The notes under the pieces are model-generated. The model did not search any database. It saw only the letters and a program-made list of their open reading frames with translations, and was not told the origin of the DNA. Of a DNA stretch of 64,000 nucleotides, positions 1 through 6,528 are shown piece by piece. Within the stretch, counting starts at the first letter, position 1. Each line of letters starts with the position of its first letter. Both the position numbers and the translations under genes were made by a program. This stretch comes from Streptomyces justiciae (lineage in GTDB: Bacteria; Actinomycetota; Actinomycetes; Streptomycetales; Streptomycetaceae), in the NCBI RefSeq assembly GCF_015163075.1, contig NZ_JADDXU010000016.1, forward strand, positions 173,135 to 237,134, given 5' to 3'.

Positions 1-647
1 GGCAGCGCGAAGTACGCCGGCGCCTCCAACTCCTCGTCGTCACCGTCCTCGTGGGCGAGCGGATACGCCGCCACCTCCTCGTACAGCGCCCGCAGCGGTT
101 CCGAGCGGCGCAGGGCGATCTGCCGCTCCATCTGCTCCAGCAGATGCCCGCGCCACGCCCGCAGGTTGCGGATACGGGGTGCCATGCCCTCCGGGTGCAG
201 GGTCAGCCGCATGGCGTTGAGCGGGGGTGCGAGCAACGATTCCGGGACGCCGTCGAGCAGCATCAGGATGCCGCGGTTGGCGGCGACCACGTTGTACATG
301 GCATCCAACACCAGTGCCGGGTAGGGCTCGTAACCCTGGATGAGCCGCTCGATGCCGTCCCGCAGGGCGTCGAGCTCGGGGGCGGCCAGCGGGGTCTCCG
401 GGTAGTGCGGGGCGTAACCGGCCGCCAGCAGCAGCGCGTTGCGCTCCCGGACCGGGACGTCCAGATGCTCCGCCAGCCGCAGCACCATCTCCTCGCTCGG
501 CCGCGAACGTCCCGTCTCGATGAAGCTGATGTGCCGCGCGGAGGAGTCGGCCCGCAGCGCCAGCTCCAGCTGACTGACCCGACGCTGCTCCCGCCAGGCC
601 CGCAGCAGCGGGCCCACGCCCCGGTCGTCGGCAGTGGTGGTGGTCAT
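1..647 (-). CDS. XRE-family regulator with MmyB-like ligand domain (3' end off window)
   Basis: The gene reads leftward from ATG at 645-647 and is still open at position 1, so its C-terminus is missing. Residues about 10-70 form a helix-turn-helix of the XRE type (SQLELALRADSSARHISFIE, then TGRSRPS). The region from about residue 90 on (pattern GYEPYPALVLDAMYNVVAAN) matches the MmyB-like PAS-type ligand domain common in actinobacterial regulators. Family knowledge makes it a transcription regulator that probably controls a neighbouring oxidoreductase outside the window. It is divergent from the pterin dehydratase gene with about 155 bases between them. Ligand and targets cannot be read from the sequence. 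Confidence 0.9.
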   Translation of the reverse strand, partial: MTTTTADDRGVGPLLRAWREQRRVSQLELALRADSSARHISFIETGRSRPSEEMVLRLAEHLDVPVRERNALLLAAGYAPHYPETPLAAPELDALRDGIERLIQGYEPYPALVLDAMYNVVAANRGILMLLDGVPESLLAPPLNAMRLTLHPEGMAPRIRNLRAWRGHLLEQMERQIALRRSEPLRALYEEVAAYPLAHEDGDDEELEAPAYFAL

Positions 648-803
648 ACGACGACCGTAGACGAAGCCGATCGGAATCGTGACGGCCGGACGGCCTGGGT
701 TCTCGCTTCGCGGGCGCCGTCTGACCAGGGCTTCGGCGGTCCGCCTGTGGCACGCTGAGAGAACACCCCCAGCGCACCCGCAGTCCCAGGAAGGAGCGGC
801 GTC

Positions 804-1109
804 ATGGCCGTGGAACCGCTGTCGCAGAAGGAGATCGAGGACCGGCTCGCGGAACTGCCGGGCTGGTCGGTCGACGGTGACCGCCTCACCTGCTCCTACC
901 GGCTGTCCTCGCACTTCGCGGCCACCGCGATGGTCGTGCACATCGCCCAGGTCCAGGAGGAGCTCGACCACCACTCCGACCTCACCCTCGGTTACAACAC
1001 GGTCGCCCTGAGCGTGAACACCCACAGTGTCGGCGGCGCGGTCACCGAGAAGGACTTCGAGCTGGCCCAGCGGGTGGCGGCGCTCGCCCCCGGTCACGGA
1101 GCCCAGTGA
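804..1109 (+). CDS. 4a-hydroxytetrahydrobiopterin dehydratase (pterin-4a-carbinolamine dehydratase)
   Basis: This 101-residue protein has the normal length of the PCD/DCoH family. It carries the family core LDHHSDLTLGYNTVALSVNTH, whose paired histidines lie in the active site, and the N-terminal LPGWSVDG segment. The enzyme dehydrates 4a-hydroxytetrahydrobiopterin to recycle the pterin cofactor of aromatic amino acid hydroxylases. No hydroxylase is in the window, so its partner is unknown. The start is ATG at 804 behind an AAGGAG-type ribosome site at about 790-796. The following methyltransferase starts only four bases after the stop, so the two are probably cotranscribed. Confidence 0.93.
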   Translation: MAVEPLSQKEIEDRLAELPGWSVDGDRLTCSYRLSSHFAATAMVVHIAQVQEELDHHSDLTLGYNTVALSVNTHSVGGAVTEKDFELAQRVAALAPGHGAQ

Positions 1110-1113
1110 CGGC

Positions 1114-1857
1114 GTGCTGGACTACGACAAGGAAGCCGACGCCTACGACGCCACCCGCGGCGGCGAACCCCGCGCCGCCGCGGCCGCCGACGCGGTGCTC
1201 GGCCTGGTCCCGCCGGACGCCCGCCGCCTCCTCGACGTGGCCTGCGGCACCGGCATCGTCACCCGCCGGTTCGCGACCGCGCGGCCCGCGCTGCGGGTGA
1301 CGGGCGCCGACCTGGCGTACGGCATGGCCCGGATGGCCGCGGTGCGGCTGCCCGGCGCGATCGTGCTCGGCGACAGTCGCCGACTGCCGTTCCCCGACGG
1401 GGTGTTCGACGCGGTGACGAGCGTGTGGCTGCTGCACCTCGTCCATGACCCCGACGACGCCCGCAGCATCGTCGCCGAGTGCGCCCGGGTGCTGCGGCCC
1501 GGCGGTGTGTACGTCACCACCGTCGACAAGGCCGCCGCGCACGACGTCGGCAGCGACGTCGACGCGGTCCTCGCCCCGCGCCCGCGCAGGGCCGCCCCGG
1601 ACGCGGCGCGCCGGGTGGAGTCGTACGCCGCCGCGCAGGGTCTGGTCGCCGCCGGGCGGGCCCGTTTCACCGGCCTCGGGCAGGGCCGCAGCCCCCGGCG
1701 CACCGCCGCCGACCTGCGGCGCGGCTGGTTCACCATGCTGCCGCCCGGCGACCCGCGCACCGAGGAACTCGCCGTACGGATGGAGGCCCTGCCCGACCAG
1801 GACCGGCCGCGCGCCGACCCCGTCTTCTCGCTGCGGGCGTTCAGGAAGCCCGCGTGA
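1114..1857 (+). CDS. Class I SAM-dependent methyltransferase
   Basis: A 247-residue protein beginning VLDYDKEADAYDATRGGEP and carrying the Rossmann SAM motif LLDVACGTGIVTRR near residue 40. Motif II/III features follow (LPFPDGVFDAVTSVWLLHL and the VLRPGG loop), as in the UbiE/Methyltransf_11 group. GTG at 1114 was chosen because GGAG lies at 1098-1101 and the protein then starts with the usual family N-terminus. A longer in-frame form would overlap the whole end of the pterin gene. The substrate cannot be told. Its last 17 bases overlap the convergent gene ending at 1841. Confidence 0.88.
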   Translation: MLDYDKEADAYDATRGGEPRAAAAADAVLGLVPPDARRLLDVACGTGIVTRRFATARPALRVTGADLAYGMARMAAVRLPGAIVLGDSRRLPFPDGVFDAVTSVWLLHLVHDPDDARSIVAECARVLRPGGVYVTTVDKAAAHDVGSDVDAVLAPRPRRAAPDAARRVESYAAAQGLVAAGRARFTGLGQGRSPRRTAADLRRGWFTMLPPGDPRTEELAVRMEALPDQDRPRADPVFSLRAFRKPA

Positions 1858-2302
1858 ACTCCATGACCCAGTTGGTCAGCCAGGTGTCCCCGCCGTCGAG
1901 CGAGAACGCCTGCTCCCAGCGGGCGCCGGCCGCGGAGACGTCGGACCACACGAACCGCACGCGCACGTCCTTGCCGGCGTGGGTGTCGTCGCCGTAGAAA
2001 ACCCCGCGTCCGTCGGTGAATTGACCGACGACCGGCGGGAACAGCGTCCCGGTGCGGCTGGAGGCCCAGTTGAGCGACCACTGCCCGCTCTCGCGGTCGA
2101 AGAGCCGCAGGGTCGCGCCTTTCGCCGACAGGTGCGGCATGTCGATCTCGTCGACGTTCGCGGCGCCGTCGAAGAGCGGCCAACAGCGGTTGGTGGCGGG
2201 GAACTCCTCCCAGTCGCTGTCCGGGTCGAGGAAGTCGGTGCGGCGGCGGTTGAGCACTTGCCAGTCGCCGTGGAAGAAGTCGAAGTCGTGCGGGCTGCTC
2301 AT
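1841..2302 (-). CDS. DUF1579-like conserved protein
   Basis: A 153-residue soluble protein (MSSPHDFDFFHGDWQVLNRR start). The FFHGDW motif, the later VDEIDMP segment and the DGGDTWLTNWVMEFTR ending are typical of DUF1579-like lipocalin-fold proteins of unknown role. ATG at 2302 overlaps the stop of the upstream gene by four bases (ATGA), so the two are translationally coupled. The pair faces a YafY-type regulator across a palindromic operator. This suggests it is the regulated unit. No catalytic function can be inferred. Confidence 0.82.
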   Translation of the reverse strand: MSSPHDFDFFHGDWQVLNRRRTDFLDPDSDWEEFPATNRCWPLFDGAANVDEIDMPHLSAKGATLRLFDRESGQWSLNWASSRTGTLFPPVVGQFTDGRGVFYGDDTHAGKDVRVRFVWSDVSAAGARWEQAFSLDGGDTWLTNWVMEFTRAS

Positions 2303-2778
2303 GAGCGGTCTCCTGTGGTTCCTGCGGGCAGCGAGTCGGCCAAGTAGGCGGCGAGGTCTGGGACTTCGGGTGCGAGCAGGTGCCGTACCCAGGCGTCCCG
2401 TTCGTGGAGGATCGGCGGCAGCTCCCAGACACAGCCGATCCAGGGAAGGTCGGGCTTGACGAAGTGGGTCGGGTCGATGTCCGGGCATCGCAGCGCCGGC
2501 TGCCCGGCCGCGGCGCCCCGGAAGTGGAGCACGTTGTCCCAGACCCAGCTGTAGGCGTTGAGGTAGGCGCCGGTGTCGCCGCCCCGGTGCAGCACGACGA
2601 AGGTCGCGGGCGGAGTGCCGTCCGGCTCCGGCAGCAGCTCCGGGAGGATCTCGTACGCCGCCTTCTCGACCTCGGGCGCGATGCCGGCCGGGTCGGTGGT
2701 GACGTGGTAGCGCTTGATGTGCCGGCCTGCGATCTCGATCGGTGGCGGCACGGTCAGCAGTTTCTCGGTGAAGCTCAT
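2299..2778 (-). CDS. Hypothetical protein, first gene of a YafY-flanked pair
   Basis: A 159-residue soluble protein starting MSFTEKLLTVPPPIEIAGRH. I do not recognise the family. It has no signal peptide and no membrane segment. Aromatic-rich stretches (LNAYSWVWDNVLHF and PWIGCVWELPP) suggest a compact alpha/beta fold. ATG at 2778 was chosen because the open frame upstream runs into the operator palindrome. Its stop overlaps the start of the DUF1579-like gene by four bases. The two form a leftward operon divergent from the WYL regulator. Confidence 0.75.
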   Translation of the reverse strand: MSFTEKLLTVPPPIEIAGRHIKRYHVTTDPAGIAPEVEKAAYEILPELLPEPDGTPPATFVVLHRGGDTGAYLNAYSWVWDNVLHFRGAAAGQPALRCPDIDPTHFVKPDLPWIGCVWELPPILHERDAWVRHLLAPEVPDLAAYLADSLPAGTTGDRS

Positions 2779-2801
2779 GGAGGGACGGTAGGGCGACTTC
2801 C

Positions 2802-2818
2802 CTGACACCTTCTGTCAG
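2802..2818. promoter_or_regulatory. Perfect inverted repeat, likely YafY/WYL operator
   Basis: CTGACA, five spacer bases, then TGTCAG: a perfect 6-5-6 palindrome in the 72-base gap between the divergent genes starting at 2778 (minus) and 2851 (plus). Its position suggests the regulator's own binding site controlling both directions. No binding data are available from the sequence. Confidence 0.7.
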
Positions 2819-2850
2819 TGAAGTCTGCGGACCTCTGGGATTCTGGGTCC

Positions 2851-3783
2851 GTGAAGTCCAGCCGACTCGTCTCGATCCTGCTGCTGCTCCAGACCCGGGG
2901 CCGGATGACCGCCGCCCAGCTCGCCGAGGAGCTGGAGGTCTCGGTGCGCACGGTGTACCGGGACGTGGAGGCGCTGGGCGCGGCCGGCGTCCCGCTGTAC
3001 GGCGACGCGGGCCACGCCGGCGGCTACCGCCTCCTCGACGGCTACCGCACCCGGCTGACCGGCCTGACCGCCGACGAGGCGGAGGCCCTCTTCCTGGCGG
3101 GCGCCCCCGGTCCGGCCGCCGAGCTGGGGCTGGGGTCGGTGCTGGCGGCTGCCCAGCTGAAGGTGCGGGCCGCGCTGCCGGCGGAGCTGCGGGCGCATGC
3201 CGACCGAATCAGCGGTCGGTTCCATCTGGACGCGCCCGGCTGGTACGCGGAGGCCGATGCCACCCCGTATCTGCCGGCGGTCGCGGACGCGGTCTGGAAC
3301 GGGCGGGTGCTGCATGTGCGGTACCGCCGCTGGGCCCGGCCGACGGATGTGGAGAGGCGCCTCGAACCGTACGGACTGGTCCTGAAGGCGGGCCGCTGGT
3401 ACGTGGTCGCGGGACCGGGACCGCGTACCTTCCGTGTCGACCAGATCCTCGAACTCGCCACGTCCGACGAGGAGTTCAGCCGCCCGGACGACTTCGATCT
3501 GACGGCCTACTGGACGGCGTACCAGCGCGACTTCCATGAACGCCTGTACCGGGAGGAGGCATTGGTCCGGCTGGCGCCAGGGGTGACGCACGGGAGGACG
3601 GCGTCGTACGGGCCGGTGGAGGGCGACGGCTGGAGGCAGGCCAGGGTGCCGATCGAGTCGGTCGACCGCGCGCTCGGTGAGTTCCTGTCGATGGGTGCGG
3701 GCGTAGAGGTGCTGGAGCCACCGGAGCTGCGCGAGCGACTTGCCGAGACGGTACGGGAGTTGGCGGCGCGCTACGCCGGATGA
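2851..3783 (+). CDS. YafY-family (HTH-11 plus WYL) transcription regulator
   Basis: A 310-residue protein. It has an N-terminal winged helix of the DeoR/HTH-11 type (RMTAAQLAEELEVSVRTVYR then DVEAL) and the family segment GGYRLLDGYRTRLTGLTADE. A WYL domain follows at about 130-230 (LEPYGLVLKAGRWYVVAGPG, where the WY pair falls in the WYL core), then a WCX-type C-terminus. These proteins bind DNA and sense a small ligand or nucleic acid through WYL. GTG at 2851 gives the normal VKSSRLVSILLLLQ start; another GTG at 2818 lies inside the operator. It probably represses the divergent pair at 2299-2778. Confidence 0.9.
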   Translation: MKSSRLVSILLLLQTRGRMTAAQLAEELEVSVRTVYRDVEALGAAGVPLYGDAGHAGGYRLLDGYRTRLTGLTADEAEALFLAGAPGPAAELGLGSVLAAAQLKVRAALPAELRAHADRISGRFHLDAPGWYAEADATPYLPAVADAVWNGRVLHVRYRRWARPTDVERRLEPYGLVLKAGRWYVVAGPGPRTFRVDQILELATSDEEFSRPDDFDLTAYWTAYQRDFHERLYREEALVRLAPGVTHGRTASYGPVEGDGWRQARVPIESVDRALGEFLSMGAGVEVLEPPELRERLAETVRELAARYAG

Positions 3784-3853
3784 GCGGCAACCTTCCGGTG
3801 TGCGGCGGCGACGGAGGAGTGGAATCCGTCCGTCCTCCCAGGAGGTACGTCTC

Positions 3854-5746
3854 GTGCAGCACCCGCACCCGCATGCGCACCCCCACAAGCACCGCAGACG
3901 AAGGGCCGTTCTCTCCGCGCTCGGCGCCGCCGCGGCGCTCGTCGCCGCCGGGCTCACCCAACTCGCCACCCCCGGCACGGCGGAGGCGGCGACCGCCCGG
4001 CAGGTCGAGAAGCTCGACCGGGGTGTCGTCAGCGTCCACACCGACGCCGGCAACCTGGTCAGCTGGCGCTGGCTCGGCACCGACCCCAACGACGTCTCCT
4101 TCAACGTCTATCGGGCCGGTACGAAGGTCAACTCCACGCCGATCACCGGCTCGACGAACTACTTCCACGCCGGTGCGCCCTCGCAGGCCGACTACACGGT
4201 CCGCGCGATCGTCGGCGGCGTCGAGCAGGCCGACTCGGTCCACGCGATCCAGTTCCGCAGCGGCTACAAGGACGTCCCGATCAGCCCACCGGCAGGGGGC
4301 ACCACGCCTGACGGCGTCGCCTACACCTACGAGGCCAACGACGCGTCCGTCGCCGACCTCGACGGCGACGGCGCGCTGGACTTCGTACTGAAGTGGCAGC
4401 CGACCAACGCCAAGGACAACTCCCAGTCCGGCTACACCGGCAACACGATCGTCGACGGCATCAAGCTCGACGGCACCCGGCTGTGGCGGATCGACCTGGG
4501 CCGCAACATCCGTTCCGGCGCGCACTACACGCAGTTCCAGGCGTACGACTACGACGGCGACGGCAAGGCCGAGGTCGCCATGAAGACGGCGGACGGCACG
4601 GTCGACGGCACGGGCGCGGTCATCGGCAGCTCCTCCGCCGACTACCGCAACTCCAGCGGCTATGTCCTGTCCGGCCCCGAGTACCTGACCATGTTCAACG
4701 GTCAGACCGGCAAGGCGATGGGGACGGTGGACTACGTCCCGGCGCGCGGCACGGTGTCGTCGTGGGGCGACTCGTACGGCAACCGGGTCGACCGCTTCCT
4801 CGCGGGCACGGCCTACCTGGACGGCGCCCGACCGTCCCTCATCATGGCCCGCGGCTACTACACCCGTACGGTCATCGCGGCCTGGGACTGGCGAGGCGGC
4901 GCCTTCACCCGCCGCTGGACCTTCGACACCAACTCCTCCACCAACTCCGGCAAGGGATACGACGGTCAGGGCTCGCACAGTCTGTCCGTCGGGGACGTCG
5001 ACAACGACGGCAAGGACGAGATCGTCTACGGCGCGATGGCGGTGGACGACAACGGCAACGGGCTGTGGACGACGAAGACGGGCCATGGCGACGCGCAGCA
5101 CCTGGGCGATCTGGACCCCTCGCACGCGGGCCTGGAGTACTTCAAGGTCTCGGAGTCGTCGTCGCAGCCGGCCGAGCTGTACATCAACCCGGCGAACGGC
5201 ACGGTCAACTGGAAGCTGGCCGCCTGCTGCGACAACGGCCGGGGTGTGGCGGGCGACATCTGGGCGGGCAACGACGGCGCGGAGGTCTGGTCGGCGTCGG
5301 ACTCCTCCATCCGCGACGAGGCGGGCGCGACGAAGGGCCGTGAGCCGTCCTCCGTCAACTTCCTCTCCTGGTGGGACGGCGACACCACCCGCGAACTCCT
5401 CGACGGCACCCACATCGACAAGTACGGCACCTCCTCCGACACCCGCCTCCTGACCGGCGCGTCGGTCCACTCCAACAACAGCACGAAGGCGACCCCGTCC
5501 CTCTCCGGCGACATCTTCGGCGACTGGCGCGAGGAGGTCATCTGGCCGACGACGGACAACACGGCGCTGCGGATCTACTCAACGCCGTACGAAACAACGA
5601 CAAAGATCACGACCTTGCTCCACGACACGATGTACCGCACGGGCTTGGCCTGGCAAAACACGGCCTACAACCAGCCTCCCCACCCGAGCTTCTTCATCGG
5701 CAACGGGATGGCTACGGCACCTCGGCCGGCGGTGTACACGCCCTAG
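3854..5746 (+). CDS. Secreted rhamnogalacturonan lyase, PL11 family
   Basis: A 630-residue exported enzyme. The mature part starts near ATARQVEKLDRGVVSV, the conserved opening of PL11 rhamnogalacturonan lyases (YesW/YesX type). Three calcium-binding DxDxDG loops are visible: DLDGDGALDF, DYDGDGKAEV and DVDNDGKDEI. The conserved end includes GDIFGDWREEVIW and LLHDTMYRTGLAWQN. It cleaves the rhamnose-galacturonate backbone of pectin by beta-elimination. The N-terminus is odd: six histidines in 11 residues (QHPHPHAHPHKH) precede four arginines and a hydrophobic core, so a Tat-type signal is likely. GTG at 3854 follows GGAGG at 3841-3845. No carbohydrate-binding module is attached. Confidence 0.92.
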   Translation: MQHPHPHAHPHKHRRRRAVLSALGAAAALVAAGLTQLATPGTAEAATARQVEKLDRGVVSVHTDAGNLVSWRWLGTDPNDVSFNVYRAGTKVNSTPITGSTNYFHAGAPSQADYTVRAIVGGVEQADSVHAIQFRSGYKDVPISPPAGGTTPDGVAYTYEANDASVADLDGDGALDFVLKWQPTNAKDNSQSGYTGNTIVDGIKLDGTRLWRIDLGRNIRSGAHYTQFQAYDYDGDGKAEVAMKTADGTVDGTGAVIGSSSADYRNSSGYVLSGPEYLTMFNGQTGKAMGTVDYVPARGTVSSWGDSYGNRVDRFLAGTAYLDGARPSLIMARGYYTRTVIAAWDWRGGAFTRRWTFDTNSSTNSGKGYDGQGSHSLSVGDVDNDGKDEIVYGAMAVDDNGNGLWTTKTGHGDAQHLGDLDPSHAGLEYFKVSESSSQPAELYINPANGTVNWKLAACCDNGRGVAGDIWAGNDGAEVWSASDSSIRDEAGATKGREPSSVNFLSWWDGDTTRELLDGTHIDKYGTSSDTRLLTGASVHSNNSTKATPSLSGDIFGDWREEVIWPTTDNTALRIYSTPYETTTKITTLLHDTMYRTGLAWQNTAYNQPPHPSFFIGNGMATAPRPAVYTP

Positions 5747-5752
5747 AACGGC

Positions 5753-5791
5753 ACGGCGAGCGCGCGCCGGTCCGCGGCACGCGCTCGCCGT
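5753..5791. terminator. Stem-loop between convergent genes
   Basis: ACGGCGAGCGCG (5753-5764) pairs perfectly with CGCGCTCGCCGT (5780-5791), giving a 12-bp stem with a 15-base loop. It lies between the lyase stop at 5746 and the stop of the leftward gene at 5798, so it can serve both. There is no T-tract, as is usual in Streptomyces. Confidence 0.8.
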
Positions 5792-5797
5792 TGAGTC

Positions 5798-6433
5798 TCA
5801 AGTACCTGAGTCGGCTGCGTAGTGGGAGGCCACGGGCACGGGCGGGCCTGCTGCCGCGGCCTCGGCATGGGCGGCGTCCATGAGATCCGTGAATCGAAGT
5901 CCGCGAGGTTCGCCCACGGCCGTCGCGTAGTCCCGCCAGTCCACCGCGCGGGTGGCCCAGTGCTCACGGGCTCGCTGGCCCCTGAAATGAACCCGAAGAG
6001 TGGCCACCAACCCGTCGTCGTTGATGCGTCCCAACCCGTACTCGGTGTGCCACTGCATCACCAGGACGTGTGTGAATATCAGCTGCCGTGCGACGTCGGC
6101 GGGTACGTCAGGGCGAGGCGGATCGACACACACGAGGAGTTCAGGGTCGGCCACGGCCACGAGGAGGAGTTCACGGAAGGCGGAGCGTTGGGTGTCGTCG
6201 TTGGTGACTCGCGCTTGGCGGGCCTGGTAGGCGAGCGAGGCACCGACGCCTATCAACGCGACTGCGGAGAACAGGGTGGACAACGCGCCGTAGGTCTGGC
6301 TCACGGCGCTCAGCCGCTCCCACTGTCCGCTCAGGGGGGCCACCAGCTCCAGGAGAGTGGGGGTCAGCGCCACCCCTGACAGCAGTGAGAGGACGGCTGT
6401 CCACCAGAGCCACTTCTCGTGCCGATTCCGCAT
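5798..6433 (-). CDS. DUF6082-type membrane protein
   Basis: A 211-residue protein beginning MRNRHEKWLWW. It has two hydrophobic segments in the first 75 residues (WWTAVLSLLSGVALTPTLL and LFSAVALIGVGASLAYQA). A cytoplasmic part of about 130 residues follows, with RQARVTNDDTQRSAFRELL. This layout matches the DUF6082 family, which is abundant in Streptomyces and has no known function. ATG at 6433 has a GGGGGA ribosome site just upstream, while longer in-frame starts do not. It is isolated between two terminators, so no context helps. Confidence 0.75.
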   Translation of the reverse strand: MRNRHEKWLWWTAVLSLLSGVALTPTLLELVAPLSGQWERLSAVSQTYGALSTLFSAVALIGVGASLAYQARQARVTNDDTQRSAFRELLLVAVADPELLVCVDPPRPDVPADVARQLIFTHVLVMQWHTEYGLGRINDDGLVATLRVHFRGQRAREHWATRAVDWRDYATAVGEPRGLRFTDLMDAAHAEAAAAGPPVPVASHYAADSGT

Positions 6434-6453
6434 GACTGTCCCCCTGTACCCGT

Positions 6454-6495
6454 GACGCGGTGGGCGAGTGTCTGAGCACACCCGTCCACCGCGTC
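6454..6495 (-). terminator. Stem-loop after the GH74 gene
   Basis: GACGCGGTGG (6454-6463) pairs with CCACCGCGTC (6486-6495), a perfect 10-bp stem. The 22-base loop holds a smaller hairpin of its own (GTGT with ACAC). It lies 34 bases past the xyloglucanase stop on the minus strand. Confidence 0.6.
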
Positions 6496-6528
6496 CGTGC
6501 TCGGTCGCTGACGCCCGTCAGGCGTTCC

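Noticed and set aside
3476..5470. A 664-codon minus-strand frame opposite the rhamnogalacturonan lyase
   Set aside because: Val/Arg/Gly-rich translation without motifs; the plus-strand frame has signal peptide, calcium-binding loops and family signatures.
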